A DNA stretch of 64,000 nt, from positions 1,509,424 to 1,573,423 of the forward strand of contig NZ_CP061300.1 in NCBI RefSeq assembly GCF_018687635.1. The letters are read 5' to 3'. The DNA comes from Polynucleobacter sp. MWH-Braz-FAM2G. Lineage in GTDB: Bacteria > Pseudomonadota > Gammaproteobacteria > Burkholderiales > Burkholderiaceae. The notes under the pieces are model-generated. The model had not been told where the DNA came from. It saw only the letters and a list, made by a program, of their open reading frames with translations, and made no database searches. Made by a program: the position numbers and the translations under genes. Shown piece after piece: positions 19,158 through 28,568 of the stretch; position 1 is the first letter of the stretch; every line of letters begins with the position of its first letter.

Positions 19158-20342
19158 TTATTTAAGGAACTCCTGGGCTGCAACCACCCCACTAGCCTTA
19201 GGTTTGTAGCCAATAGAACCCAAGCTCATTTCAACCCCGCTCAGAGCAGCCATCAGACTAAGTTCATTGCAATCGCCCAGATGACCGATGCGGAACGCCT
19301 TGCCTTTGATCTTACCTAGACCGGTGCCTAATGAAAGGTTGAATTTCTCAAGAGCATGTTTACGCAGCACATCAGCATCCATCCCCTCTGGCGTAGCAAT
19401 ACATGTCAGCACAGGAGAGTAAGAATTAGAGTCTTGACATTGAATCTCGAGACCCCATGCATTGACTGCTGCACGACAAGCGGCCGCCAAGCGTTGGTGA
19501 CGAGCAAAAATCGTATCCAAACCTTCAGCCATCATCATGTCCATTGCCTCATGTAAGCCATACATCAAATTGGTACTTGGAGTAGTTGGCCAGTAACCAT
19601 TTTTATTTGATTCCAAAATCTCATCCCAAGCCCAATAAGACTTTGAAAATGTATTGCGCTTGCTAGCCTCTATTGCTCTAGGTGATAAGGCATTAAAACC
19701 AATACCTGGTGGCAGCATCAAACCCTTTTGCGATCCAGAAATAGTGACATCCGCACCCCACTTATCGTGCTCATAATCCGCTGAGCCCAAACCAGATACG
19801 CTATCTACAAGCAATAGCGCTGGATGTTTTAAGGAATCAATCGCCTTGCGCACAGCTGCGATGTTCGAAGTAACGCCCGTTGAGGTTTCGTTATGCACCA
19901 CACACACGGCTTTGATTTCATGACCCGTGTCTTTGCGTAAACGCTCTTCAATGACTGAAGCATCAACACCCCAACGCCAAGTATCTTGTCCAGACTTACC
20001 AACAACCTCAACATCGAGGCCAAGACGTTTTGCCAGCGCACGCCATAAGTTAGCGAATTGACCTGTCTCATAAAACAGCACCTTGTCACCAGGATTCAGA
20101 ACGTTAACCAAAGCACCTTCCCATGCACCAGTTCCAGATGCGGAATAAATGATGACAGGCTGCTCAGTCTTAAAAATCTTTTTTATACCCTCTAAGACCT
20201 TCAGACCAAAAGCACCAAACTCTGGACCGCGATGATCGATCGTTTGATAACTGATGGAACGCAATACGCGTGGGGGAACAGGGCTTGGACCAGGAATATG
20301 TAAAAAATGGCGTCCTGATGCGTGGTTATCAAGTTTCAACAT
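19158..20342 (-). CDS. Serine/alanine-glyoxylate aminotransferase
   Basis: A class V PLP aminotransferase of 394 residues converting glyoxylate to glycine with serine or alanine as amino donor. The HIPGPSPVPPRVL start, DHRGPEF, the GTGAWEGALVN phosphate-binding region, DSVSGLG and the lysine-bearing SGSQKGLMLPPG (lysine near residue 205) identify the SGAT/AGT group. I use the ATG at 20342 rather than GTG 20354. It faces a GntR regulator and a large 2-hydroxyacid dehydrogenase, which suggests removal of glyoxylate made by glycolate oxidation. Serine or alanine preference cannot be told from sequence here. Confidence 0.88.
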   Translation of the reverse strand: MLKLDNHASGRHFLHIPGPSPVPPRVLRSISYQTIDHRGPEFGAFGLKVLEGIKKIFKTEQPVIIYSASGTGAWEGALVNVLNPGDKVLFYETGQFANLWRALAKRLGLDVEVVGKSGQDTWRWGVDASVIEERLRKDTGHEIKAVCVVHNETSTGVTSNIAAVRKAIDSLKHPALLLVDSVSGLGSADYEHDKWGADVTISGSQKGLMLPPGIGFNALSPRAIEASKRNTFSKSYWAWDEILESNKNGYWPTTPSTNLMYGLHEAMDMMMAEGLDTIFARHQRLAAACRAAVNAWGLEIQCQDSNSYSPVLTCIATPEGMDADVLRKHALEKFNLSLGTGLGKIKGKAFRIGHLGDCNELSLMAALSGVEMSLGSIGYKPKASGVVAAQEFLK

Positions 20343-20416
20343 GCTTTGTCTCACTTATGGTGTGTTTATAGGTTGATTCAGGTGCTAGTGTATGACAATT
20401 TTTGGTAAATTTCCAT

Positions 20417-20428
20417 TTTGTATACAAA
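20417..20428. promoter_or_regulatory. GntR/FCD-type operator palindrome, copy 1
   Basis: TTTGTATACAAA is a perfect 12-bp palindrome in the divergent region between the aminotransferase and the GntR regulator. It has the TTGTATACAA shape found at operators of FadR/FCD GntR proteins. The same 12-mer recurs at 20511-20522, with centres 94 bases apart. Binding by the adjacent regulator is inferred. Confidence 0.7.
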
Positions 20429-20510
20429 TTATTTATTCTAAGTCTTAAAATAAAGCCTTATTTATGGCATTAATTGCTGTATTAATACGATTTAATAGGT
20501 TATTCTTATT

Positions 20511-20522
20511 TTTGTATACAAA
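20511..20522. promoter_or_regulatory. GntR/FCD-type operator palindrome, copy 2
   Basis: Second exact copy of TTTGTATACAAA, 23 bases before the GntR start codon, where occupancy could block that gene's own transcription. With copy 1, which lies nearer the divergent aminotransferase, it could form a looped repressor complex, since 94 bases is close to nine helical turns. Confidence 0.7.
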
Positions 20523-20545
20523 TTTGTTGGACAAGGGATGAATGC

Positions 20546-21235
20546 ATGGCGACCATAGAACAAAGCAATTCACACAATTTGCATGAAGCCATTTTTGAGA
20601 AATTGAGAACCCTTTTGGTTGAAGGCAAGATAGCCCCGGGTAGCAAACTGAATGAACGTGAACTTGCTGAGAGCCTCCATGTTTCTCGCACCCCAATTCG
20701 AGAGGCTATTCGTCGCTTAGCTGCCGAGGGCCTAGTAGAACTGATTGCCAATCGTGGCGCTATTGCCGTGCAACTTAGCCTGGAAGATGTGATGCATACC
20801 TTTGATGTCATCGCAGATCTAGAAGGTTTCTCTGGTGAGCTTGCCGCTAAAAATATTAGCGATGCCACCCTCTCTGAATTAGAAGCACTCCAATATGAAA
20901 TGATGGCCTCCTATGCCCGTCGCGATCTATCTAGTTACTACAAACTCAATCTACGCATCCATCACCTCATTAATCAAGCCGCAAATAACCCTGTTCTCTC
21001 AAAACTCTTTAGTCAGGTGAATGCCCGCATTGAAGCATTGCGTTTTCGTTCTAACCAAGATGGCGTCAAATGGGAAAAGGCTGTAGAGGAACATCAGGAG
21101 ATGCTAGATGCCCTCAAAGCACGTGACAGTTCTCGCATGCGCCAAATCATGATCCAGCACGTTAAAAATAAAAGGGATGTTGTAGCCCAATTACTCAATG
21201 CGGAAATCAACCGCGAGACTGCAAAACATGAATAA
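20546..21235 (+). CDS. GntR-family transcriptional regulator, FadR/FCD subfamily
   Basis: The 229-residue protein has an N-terminal winged helix-turn-helix (LNERELAESLHVSRTPIREAI, about residues 36-56) and an all-helical FCD ligand domain from about residue 85, with histidines (RIHHLINQ, EEHQEM) of the type that bind a metal and a carboxylate ligand. FCD regulators such as GlcC and LldR sense glycolate or lactate. Its position between the aminotransferase and the dehydrogenase, and two palindromes upstream, suggest control of both. Its stop overlaps the start of the next gene by 8 bases. Confidence 0.88.
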   Translation: MATIEQSNSHNLHEAIFEKLRTLLVEGKIAPGSKLNERELAESLHVSRTPIREAIRRLAAEGLVELIANRGAIAVQLSLEDVMHTFDVIADLEGFSGELAAKNISDATLSELEALQYEMMASYARRDLSSYYKLNLRIHHLINQAANNPVLSKLFSQVNARIEALRFRSNQDGVKWEKAVEEHQEMLDALKARDSSRMRQIMIQHVKNKRDVVAQLLNAEINRETAKHE

Positions 21236-24200
21236 ACCTCTTGAGCTCAAAGAACTCATGCATGACCAAGCTTCTCTAGCAAAGCGTCTTCAGCAAGAAA
21301 CCTCTGGCGAAGTAATGACCGATAGCGCTAGTCGTGGACGCTATGCAACCGATGCTTCAATCTATCAAGCCATGCCCGTAGCAGTTTTTGTTCCAAAGAC
21401 TGCCCAAGATATTGCCACTGCCATTCAGATTGCTGCTGATCTAGGTGTACCAGTTCTTCCGCGTGGAGGCGGCACGAGTCAGTGCGGTCAAACTACCGGT
21501 GCAGCCCTGGTCATTGATAACACCAAATACTTTAGAAACATATTGGATTTGAATCTAAATCAAGGCTATGTTGAGGTGGAGCCGGGTCTTGTTCTTGATC
21601 ACCTGAATGGCTCACTGAAGCAACATGGTCTGTGGTTCCCAGTTGATGTATCTACCGCGGCACAAGCGACCATTGGCGGCATGGCCGGCAATAACTCTTG
21701 CGGCAGTCGTTCAATTGCCTACGGAAATATGGTGCATAACGTATTGGGAATCGATGCTTGGTTAGCTAATGGTCAGATAGCGCAATTTGGCAATTATGCG
21801 AATAGCTCGGGAGCCGCTAAACAATTAGGCGATTTTGTCAGACAGCTAGCAACTACCCTTCAACCAGAAATCGAAGCAAACTTTCCAAAGGTACTTCGCA
21901 GGGTCGCTGGTTATAACCTAGATATCTTTCACCCCCAAAGTGAACTTCCTTACACGCAAGATGGCAGCGTTAACCTGGCTCACTTATTGGTAGGCAGCGA
22001 GGGTACGCTGGGATACTTTAAGTCGCTCAAACTCAAACTTGCCCCTCTACCCCAACACAAAGTTCTGGGAATCGTGAACTTTGCGAGTTTTTATAAGGCC
22101 ATGGATAGTGCTCAACATATCGTGAAGTTGAGTCCTACTGCTGTGGAATTAGTTGATCGCACCATGATTGATTTAGCGCGGAGCAATCCAAGCTTCAAGA
22201 AAACAATTGAAACCGCTTTAATTGATCACACCGCGCAAACTCCAGAAGCGATTTTGCTAGTAGAGTTTTCAGGCGAAGCACATGCCCCGCTTTTAGAGAA
22301 ACTCAAGGCTTTGCAGGAGCTCATGAGTGACCTTGGCTTACCAGGCTCAGTGGTAACCATGCCAGATAACGCTCTTCAAAAGAATTTGTGGGAAGTGCGC
22401 AAAGCGGGTCTTAATATCATGATGAGCCTTAAAGGGGATGGCAAGCCAGTAAGCTTTATTGAAGACTGTGCCGTGCCTTTAGAAAGTCTCGCAGATTACA
22501 CGCAGGCACTAACTGATGTGTTCTCCAAATATGGATCGCGCGGCACTTGGTATGCCCATGCCTCAGTTGGGACGCTGCATGTACGCCCCATTCTGGACAT
22601 GCGCAGAGACGGCGCCCAGAAAATGCGTGCGGTTGCTGAAGAGGCATCTGCATTGGTTCGCAAATATAAAGGTGCATATAGTGGGGAACATGGTGATGGT
22701 CTTTGTAGAGGTGAATGGATTTCTTGGCAATTTGGACCCAAGATTACAGAAGCGCTAGCTGAAATCAAATACGCCTTTGATCCTAAAGGATTGTTTAATC
22801 CAGGCAAGATCATTGATCCACCGAAGATGGATGATGTAAGTAACTTTCGATTTCCACCAAGCTATAAAGTGATTCCACTGCAACCAGCTTTGGATTGGTC
22901 TGCTTGGAATGTGCAAAATAATCCCATCACAGAAGAAACCACAGCACCTGGCACAGGAGGTGACCCAGCCATGGGCTTGGCTAAAGCAGTTGAGATGTGC
23001 AATAACAATGGCCACTGTCGAAAGTTTGATGCAGAGGTCATGTGTCCAAGCTATCGAGTTACTCGCGATGAAAAACATCTCACACGAGGAAGGGCTAATA
23101 CCCTGCGCCTGGCTTTATCCAATCAACTAGATCTAAAGAGCAGCACAACACCAGATTCTTCCCCATTGGCAAGTGATGCCATTAAAGAAGTGATGGAGCT
23201 ATGTGTTAGCTGTAAAGCCTGCCGCCGCGAGTGCCCTACTGGGGTTGATATGGCTAAGATGAAAATTGAATTTTTATCTGCCTATAAGAAACGGGTTGGG
23301 CATTCTTTGCGAGACTTAGCAGTTGCGTATTTGCCAAAATACGCATCTCTCATTAGCGATATCCCCCTACTTACAGCCTTATTGAATTTGCGCAATCACT
23401 TAAAGCCAATTGCAAAACTTCAAGAGTGGGTAATGGGCATTTCTGCGCAAAGAAGTTTGCCAACATGGAAAGCAAATACTTTCTGGAAACAAAATTTATC
23501 CAAGACCCACCAATACACTCCAGAGCAATTGGCAAGCAATGCTGATGGCAAAGGAGTTGTTCTGCTAGCAGATACCTTTAATGCCTATTTTGAAGATGAG
23601 AATCTAAAGGCCGCATTAAAGGTTCTGGGCGCTGCCGGCTATCGCGTGCACATTCCACAAAAGAGTGCTAATAAACAAGCCCAACAAGAAAATAAAGTGG
23701 GCGGCTCTTGCTCTAAAGAGTTTTGCTGTGGCAGAACCTATTTGTCTGCTGGTATGGTGGATAAAGCCAAAGCAACACTCGGCGAATTACTTGATCACTT
23801 AGCACCATACGCTGCAAAAAATATCCCCATCATTGGTTTAGAACCCTCCTGCTTATTTACCCTAAAGGATGAAGCTTTGGTTATGGGATTTGGTGAGCGG
23901 GCTATCGATGTCTCAAAGCAAGCTCAACTTTTAGAAGAATTTTTAGCCAGTGAAATAAAAGCAGGCAACCTCAATCTAAAACTCAACAGTGCTAAGAAGC
24001 CAATACTCTTTCATGGGCACTGCCATCAGAAATCATTTGCAGCAGTAACACCGGCGATGGAATTACTGAGATTGATTCCTAACGCAGAACCCAAATTAAT
24101 CGAGTCCTCTTGCTGTGGAATGGCTGGTAGCTTTGGCTATGAAGCTGAACATATTGAAGTATCTAAACAAATGGCAGAGGCAAGTCTGCTACCAAGTATT

Positions 24201-24320
24201 CGTAAAACGCCTGATGCTTGGGTAGTGGCAGATGGTACTAGTTGTCGCCATCAGATTGCAGATGGCACCCAAAGAGAGGCTGTACATATCGCCAAAATTT
24301 TGGCAGCGCATCTTCAATAG
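21228..24320 (+). CDS. FAD and Fe-S 2-hydroxyacid dehydrogenase (YdiJ/GlcD-GlcF-like fusion)
   Basis: A 1030-residue, three-part enzyme. An N-terminal FAD-binding PCMH/VAO domain has LPRGGGTSQCGQTTG near residue 76, then a FAD-oxidase C-terminal domain ending GEHGDGLCRGEW. Two ferredoxin-like cysteine sets follow (CNNNGHC near 590, CVSCKACRREC near 658). Last are CCG-type heterodisulfide-reductase segments (GHCHQKSF, SSCCGMAGSFGYE near 960). E. coli YdiJ, of similar length, oxidises D-2-hydroxyglutarate; GlcD plus GlcF together oxidise glycolate. The aminotransferase neighbour favours glycolate or D-lactate. I start at ATG 21228, overlapping the regulator stop, not the earlier frame start. 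Electrons probably pass to quinone at the membrane. Confidence 0.88.
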   Translation: MNKPLELKELMHDQASLAKRLQQETSGEVMTDSASRGRYATDASIYQAMPVAVFVPKTAQDIATAIQIAADLGVPVLPRGGGTSQCGQTTGAALVIDNTKYFRNILDLNLNQGYVEVEPGLVLDHLNGSLKQHGLWFPVDVSTAAQATIGGMAGNNSCGSRSIAYGNMVHNVLGIDAWLANGQIAQFGNYANSSGAAKQLGDFVRQLATTLQPEIEANFPKVLRRVAGYNLDIFHPQSELPYTQDGSVNLAHLLVGSEGTLGYFKSLKLKLAPLPQHKVLGIVNFASFYKAMDSAQHIVKLSPTAVELVDRTMIDLARSNPSFKKTIETALIDHTAQTPEAILLVEFSGEAHAPLLEKLKALQELMSDLGLPGSVVTMPDNALQKNLWEVRKAGLNIMMSLKGDGKPVSFIEDCAVPLESLADYTQALTDVFSKYGSRGTWYAHASVGTLHVRPILDMRRDGAQKMRAVAEEASALVRKYKGAYSGEHGDGLCRGEWISWQFGPKITEALAEIKYAFDPKGLFNPGKIIDPPKMDDVSNFRFPPSYKVIPLQPALDWSAWNVQNNPITEETTAPGTGGDPAMGLAKAVEMCNNNGHCRKFDAEVMCPSYRVTRDEKHLTRGRANTLRLALSNQLDLKSSTTPDSSPLASDAIKEVMELCVSCKACRRECPTGVDMAKMKIEFLSAYKKRVGHSLRDLAVAYLPKYASLISDIPLLTALLNLRNHLKPIAKLQEWVMGISAQRSLPTWKANTFWKQNLSKTHQYTPEQLASNADGKGVVLLADTFNAYFEDENLKAALKVLGAAGYRVHIPQKSANKQAQQENKVGGSCSKEFCCGRTYLSAGMVDKAKATLGELLDHLAPYAAKNIPIIGLEPSCLFTLKDEALVMGFGERAIDVSKQAQLLEEFLASEIKAGNLNLKLNSAKKPILFHGHCHQKSFAAVTPAMELLRLIPNAEPKLIESSCCGMAGSFGYEAEHIEVSKQMAEASLLPSIRKTPDAWVVADGTSCRHQIADGTQREAVHIAKILAAHLQ

Positions 24321-24357
24321 TAACGATGCAAAAGATGCAACGATATCTTATAAAGAG

Positions 24358-24717
24358 TTAACGAATAACGCCGTAGCCCACCATCAATAAGGTTCCTGTC
24401 AATAAGGCAGGAACCAAACGCTTGGTAGGTTTAGAAACCATCACACCAATAGCTAAGGCGCAGATCAAGATCCGAATCCAAAGTGGTACTGTAGCCATCA
24501 AACCTAAAGGCATCACAATCAGACGCACCGTTAAAGCAGCAACCATGGCATAAGTTACAGCCGCCAACCAGCGGAAGATTTCACTTTCTTGATTGATGCT
24601 CTGAGATAGAAATACTCCAATTGCACGACAGAAGTAAGTTCCTAAACAGGCACCTACCAAAGCAATCCACAAGCCCCAGCCAGAAAGCGCATTTGCCATA
24701 CTATTCATCGCACTCAT
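24358..24717 (-). CDS. azlD: AzlD-family branched-chain amino acid exporter subunit
   Basis: The 119-residue protein has about four hydrophobic segments and the family layout: CRAIGVFLSQ near residue 30, LAAVTYAMVAALTVRLIV, then LPLGLM-like and ALLTGTLLMVGYGV helices. AzlD is the small partner of AzlC in export of branched-chain amino acids or related compounds. Its ATG overlaps the azlC stop by one base (TAATG), so translation is coupled. It converges on the 2-hydroxyacid dehydrogenase gene. Confidence 0.85.
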   Translation of the reverse strand: MSAMNSMANALSGWGLWIALVGACLGTYFCRAIGVFLSQSINQESEIFRWLAAVTYAMVAALTVRLIVMPLGLMATVPLWIRILICALAIGVMVSKPTKRLVPALLTGTLLMVGYGVIR

Positions 24718-25502
24718 TACCCCGCCACTCCAGCTTTCTTGCGCAAGAACTTACGATCAATCAAGTAGGCTAAGGTGCCTGCCACTAAACCCGCTGTTAA
24801 TAGACTGGTATCGCGATCGAGCAAAAAGAATATTGGACCAAAGATGCATCCCAATAGAATCGCAATCCGATTAATCCAAGGCTTTACTTCAGTAAAGGTC
24901 AATAAGAAAAATAATGGGTTGATGAAAACCAAACCAAGCGTAATCGGAGGTGGCACCATACCCGCTAAGTAATAGCCCAAAATAGTTCCTGGAATAGAGA
25001 TCAGCCAACACAACAAACCTAAGCCAACAAAATAACTTAAGCGATGCTTAATCTCAATCGCATGAAACTCACGCATCGATATAGCCCATGCAGTCATTGC
25101 CAATAAATGCACAGATGCATACAAACTCCGATTGCGATCTCTTTGATGAAACTGCGGAAATAGTGTCACCGTCATGGTGATGAAGCGAGTAGATGTCAGC
25201 GTCACAGCCAAAGCAATGGCAAAGACTGAAGAGCCCGTAATCGCCATTTCCAGTAAGACCACTTGCCCTGGCAAAGCGAACATAAAGAAGGAAGTCAAAG
25301 TGGTAAACCAAACATCAAAACCATTGGTTTTACCCATCGCCCCAAATCCAACCATACCAGCAAAAAGCACCATGGCAGGCGCTCCTGCAGCGTCCCGAAT
25401 TCCTGACCAAAAAGCATCTTTTGGGTCTTTAAAGCGCTGTGCTGCAGACTCCTCTAGCGCGATTTCGCTAGGATCAATATAGGGCTGGTCTGCTGATGAC
25501 AT
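24717..25502 (-). CDS. azlC: AzlC-family branched-chain amino acid exporter subunit
   Basis: The 261-residue protein has several membrane helices and family features: FWSGIRDAAGAPAMVLFAGMVGFGAMG near the N-terminus, FALPGQVVLLEMA, and TSTRFITMTVTLFPQF. The N-terminal 25 residues are polar and acidic (IALEESAAQRF), longer than usual. It pairs with azlD immediately downstream. A second, divergent azlCD pair is present at 61.8-62.8 kb, so the cell has two such exporters. Confidence 0.87.
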   Translation of the reverse strand: MSSADQPYIDPSEIALEESAAQRFKDPKDAFWSGIRDAAGAPAMVLFAGMVGFGAMGKTNGFDVWFTTLTSFFMFALPGQVVLLEMAITGSSVFAIALAVTLTSTRFITMTVTLFPQFHQRDRNRSLYASVHLLAMTAWAISMREFHAIEIKHRLSYFVGLGLLCWLISIPGTILGYYLAGMVPPPITLGLVFINPLFFLLTFTEVKPWINRIAILLGCIFGPIFFLLDRDTSLLTAGLVAGTLAYLIDRKFLRKKAGVAG

Positions 25503-25535
25503 CTATGGATTGTAAAAGCTTGAGCTATTTTTTGC

Positions 25536-26636
25536 TTAAACACGAGCTGATAAAGCCCATTCAATATGCTCTGCGACCAAAGTATCTGCACTGGACAGCG
25601 CATTACTCAATGCCACCTGAATTGCCACCTTATCTTCCCCTCGCACTTGAGGGTTTGCTAGAGCATTACCCATAGCGACAGCTAAGTTACGCCGCCATTT
25701 ACTATATCCAATCCTCCGAATTGCACTTCCCTCATGCCGTTGCTCAAACTCCGACTGAGTCCAAGACCAAAGCTCTAAAAGAGTAGCTCCCCCTAAACCA
25801 TGGCGCTCTGCAAAATCGGGTAATAGCGTTCTTTTGGCAAACTTGTTCCACGGGCATATTAATTGGCAGTCATCACAGCCGTACACTCGATTACCCATCG
25901 CCCTTCTAAATTCCACTGGTATTGCCTCAGGGTTCTCAATGGTGAGGTAAGAGATGCATCGCCGTGCATCTAATTGATATGGTGCTGTAATAGCTTTAGT
26001 AGGGCAAATATCAATACATGAAGTACAAGTGCCACAATGTTCATCTTGCTCTTGATCAATTGGCAAAGGGACATCAATCAAAATCTCGCCCAAGAAAAAA
26101 GTTGAGCCTGATTCTCGATTTAATAACAAGGTATGCTTTCCTCGCCAACCTAAACCTGCTTTGCGCGCTAGCTCCACTTCCATAAGAGGCGCTGAGTCGG
26201 TAAACACGCGATAACCAAATGAACCAATTCTTTCTTCAATTGCTTTTGCAAATTCTTGCAAACGATTGCGAAGAACCTTGTGATAATCCCGGCCACGCGC
26301 ATACATCGAGACCACCCCTTGCGTAGCATCCTCAAGTCGCGCCCACTCAGCATCAAAATCTATCTCAGGGGGAAGATAGTTCATCGAAACACATATAACT
26401 CGAACCGTACCAGGAACCAAAAGCTCGGGGTTAGAACGCAAGTCAGCATGACGTTGCATATATTCCATATGACCGTGTCGTCCCTGTGACAACCATTCTT
26501 TAAGTCGATCAGAAGCTGACCCTAAATAGGTATCAGTAATTCGCAGTCCATCAAAACCCAACTGTGCAGACTGCTCCCCAAGCCATTCGCGTAGGCTGGC
26601 TTGATCTAAAGACTGTGGCGTGGCAGATAAAGGCAT
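25536..26636 (-). CDS. queG: Epoxyqueuosine reductase
   Basis: QueG reduces epoxyqueuosine to queuosine in tRNA using cobalamin and two [4Fe-4S] clusters. The 366-residue protein has the N-terminal DUF1730 region, CGTCTSCIDICPTKAI and the second cysteine group CDDCQLICPWN, and a C-terminal HEAT-like segment. Length is normal. It is divergent from tsaE, with 43 bases between starts. Together with gluQ at 16.2 kb it covers late steps of queuosine metabolism. Use of cobalamin implies a supply of that cofactor, which this window does not show. Confidence 0.95.
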   Translation of the reverse strand: MPLSATPQSLDQASLREWLGEQSAQLGFDGLRITDTYLGSASDRLKEWLSQGRHGHMEYMQRHADLRSNPELLVPGTVRVICVSMNYLPPEIDFDAEWARLEDATQGVVSMYARGRDYHKVLRNRLQEFAKAIEERIGSFGYRVFTDSAPLMEVELARKAGLGWRGKHTLLLNRESGSTFFLGEILIDVPLPIDQEQDEHCGTCTSCIDICPTKAITAPYQLDARRCISYLTIENPEAIPVEFRRAMGNRVYGCDDCQLICPWNKFAKRTLLPDFAERHGLGGATLLELWSWTQSEFEQRHEGSAIRRIGYSKWRRNLAVAMGNALANPQVRGEDKVAIQVALSNALSSADTLVAEHIEWALSARV

Positions 26637-26679
26637 ATGGAATACAGAATGTAGCGCAATAATTGAATAAACTAGGGAA

Positions 26680-27219
26680 ATGACTGGAAATCAAACGCCC
26701 CAGATAACACCAAAGGCTTCTTTTAAGCAATATTGTAGGCAGGAATCAGAAACTGCCAAACTTGCTAAAGCATTTGCTGTTAGCCTCGAACAGTGGATTA
26801 GTCAAAACCCACATGCACATCTCAATATCTCTCTCGAAGGGGATTTAGGTGCAGGCAAAACTACCTTTGCCAGGTATTTAATTCAGGGCATGGGACATGA
26901 AGGTCGCGTAAAAAGTCCTACCTACACATTGTGCGAACCCTATCCTATCCAAAAAAATCATCTGTCATTTACAGCGCATCACTTTGATCTTTACCGCATG
27001 CGCGATCCTTTAGAGTGGCAAGAGGCTGGGTTTGCAGAGCATTTTGATGTGCCAGGCTTGTGCTTGATTGAGTGGCCAGAAAAAGCGGAGGGCACTTTAC
27101 CCCCATTTGACATTCAGATTCAGCTGCAAGCTGGCGCCGATGAGAATGAACGCTCAATCACAATCAATGCACTTTCTGAGGCCGGTAAAACAGCAATAGA
27201 TAGCATTGACATAAATTAG
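26680..27219 (+). CDS. tsaE: tRNA threonylcarbamoyladenosine biosynthesis ATPase TsaE
   Basis: TsaE is the small ATPase needed with TsaB and TsaD for t6A37 formation in tRNA. The 179-residue protein has Walker A GDLGAGKTTFAR near residue 55, the KSPTYTL segment, HFDLYR, and LIEWPEK near the C-terminus. It is about 20 residues longer than the E. coli protein, mainly at the N-terminus. It starts opposite queG and ends 2 bases before amiC, the same tsaE-amidase order found in many proteobacteria. Confidence 0.94.
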   Translation: MTGNQTPQITPKASFKQYCRQESETAKLAKAFAVSLEQWISQNPHAHLNISLEGDLGAGKTTFARYLIQGMGHEGRVKSPTYTLCEPYPIQKNHLSFTAHHFDLYRMRDPLEWQEAGFAEHFDVPGLCLIEWPEKAEGTLPPFDIQIQLQAGADENERSITINALSEAGKTAIDSIDIN

Positions 27220-27221
27220 AG

Positions 27222-28568
27222 ATGAGTAGCAAAACAGCCAATCTTTCTAGAAGAAAATATCTAAAGACCTCTGCGAAGGTCTTGGGTTTTGTACTTCTAC
27301 TTAAAGAAGCAGATATCGCTTGGGGTGCCAAGATTCTTGGCGTACGTGTATGGCCTTCCGAAGACTACACCCGCGTTACCCTGGAATCAGATACTCCCCT
27401 ACCGATAACACAACAAATTCTGACTAATCCAGATCGCCTAGTGGTAGATGTGCAAGGATTAGAGCTAAATCCCACCCTCAAAGATTTAGTTGCCAAAATT
27501 AAACCGAATGATCCCTACATCTCCCAAGTGCGGGTAGGCCAATTTCAGCCAGGGATCGTACGTTTGGTATTTGATTTAAAGGAGCCAATCAAGCCCCAAC
27601 TCTTTACGCTTGATCCGATAGGTGAATACAACTACCGCATGGTATTTGACTTATACCCGACCACTCCACCTGATCCATTAATGGCCCTGGTAAGAAGTAG
27701 CGCAAAAAAAGAGAGTGCCTTAGAAAAATCCAACGAAGAAATCGATCTAATTGCGCAATTTGCCACCAAGAAAGAAAAAGAGCTGGCAAAGATACCAGCA
27801 GCTCCAGTAGCACAAGCGATTCCAGAAATCAAAGAGCCTCCCGCAACCGCTAAATATAAGCGCTTAATTACGATTGCGATTGATCCCGGTCATGGGGGTG
27901 AAGATCCAGGTGCGATTGGTGCCGCAGGTTCTAGAGAAAAGAATGTTGTACTCGCCATTGCTAAACGACTCAAAGATAAGATTGAGAACGAAGCTTATAT
28001 GCGCCCTTTCTTGACTAGAGATGGTGATTACTTTGTGCCGCTTCATGTCAGGGTGCAAAAAGCAAGGCGAGTTGAGGCTGATTTATTTGTATCGATTCAT
28101 GCAGATGCATTTATTGAAAGAAATGCTAGAGGCGCTTCAGTATTTGCCTTATCTCAAATGGGCGCTAGTAGCACTACAGCCCGCTGGATGGCCAATAAAG
28201 AAAATGCTTCCGATCTCATCGGCGGTATCAATATCAAGACGCAAGATCGTCAAGTGGCAAACCTACTGCTAGACATGTCCACCACTGCCCAGATTAAGGA
28301 TTCACTTCAAGTAGGCAATTCCATTCTGAAGCAAATCGGTGGCTTTGCGGCTCTCCATAAACCCAAAGTAGAGCAAGCCAGTTTTGCGGTACTAAAAGCT
28401 CCAGATATCCCCTCCATCCTCGTTGAGACCGCATTTATCAGCAACCCACAAGAGGAAGCACGTCTAAACGACGACAGCTATCAGGATCGGATTGCTGAGG
28501 CCATTTTGCGTGGAATTAAGGATTATTTTTCCAAAAATCCACCTGTTGCCCGCCGAGTGAACTCATAG
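27222..28568 (+). CDS. amiC: N-acetylmuramoyl-L-alanine amidase, Tat-exported
   Basis: The 448-residue protein begins with a twin-arginine signal, SRRKYLKTSAKVLGFVLLL (residues 9-27), so it is exported folded to the periplasm. An AMIN domain follows (about 35-130), then an Ala/Lys/Glu-rich linker and an Amidase_3 zinc domain with IAIDPGHGGEDPGAIG, VSIHADAF and the catalytic VETAFISN. It cleaves the amide between muramic acid and the stem peptide at the septum. E. coli AmiA and AmiC are also Tat substrates. It begins 2 bases after tsaE. Confidence 0.93.
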   Translation: MSSKTANLSRRKYLKTSAKVLGFVLLLKEADIAWGAKILGVRVWPSEDYTRVTLESDTPLPITQQILTNPDRLVVDVQGLELNPTLKDLVAKIKPNDPYISQVRVGQFQPGIVRLVFDLKEPIKPQLFTLDPIGEYNYRMVFDLYPTTPPDPLMALVRSSAKKESALEKSNEEIDLIAQFATKKEKELAKIPAAPVAQAIPEIKEPPATAKYKRLITIAIDPGHGGEDPGAIGAAGSREKNVVLAIAKRLKDKIENEAYMRPFLTRDGDYFVPLHVRVQKARRVEADLFVSIHADAFIERNARGASVFALSQMGASSTTARWMANKENASDLIGGINIKTQDRQVANLLLDMSTTAQIKDSLQVGNSILKQIGGFAALHKPKVEQASFAVLKAPDIPSILVETAFISNPQEEARLNDDSYQDRIAEAILRGIKDYFSKNPPVARRVNS

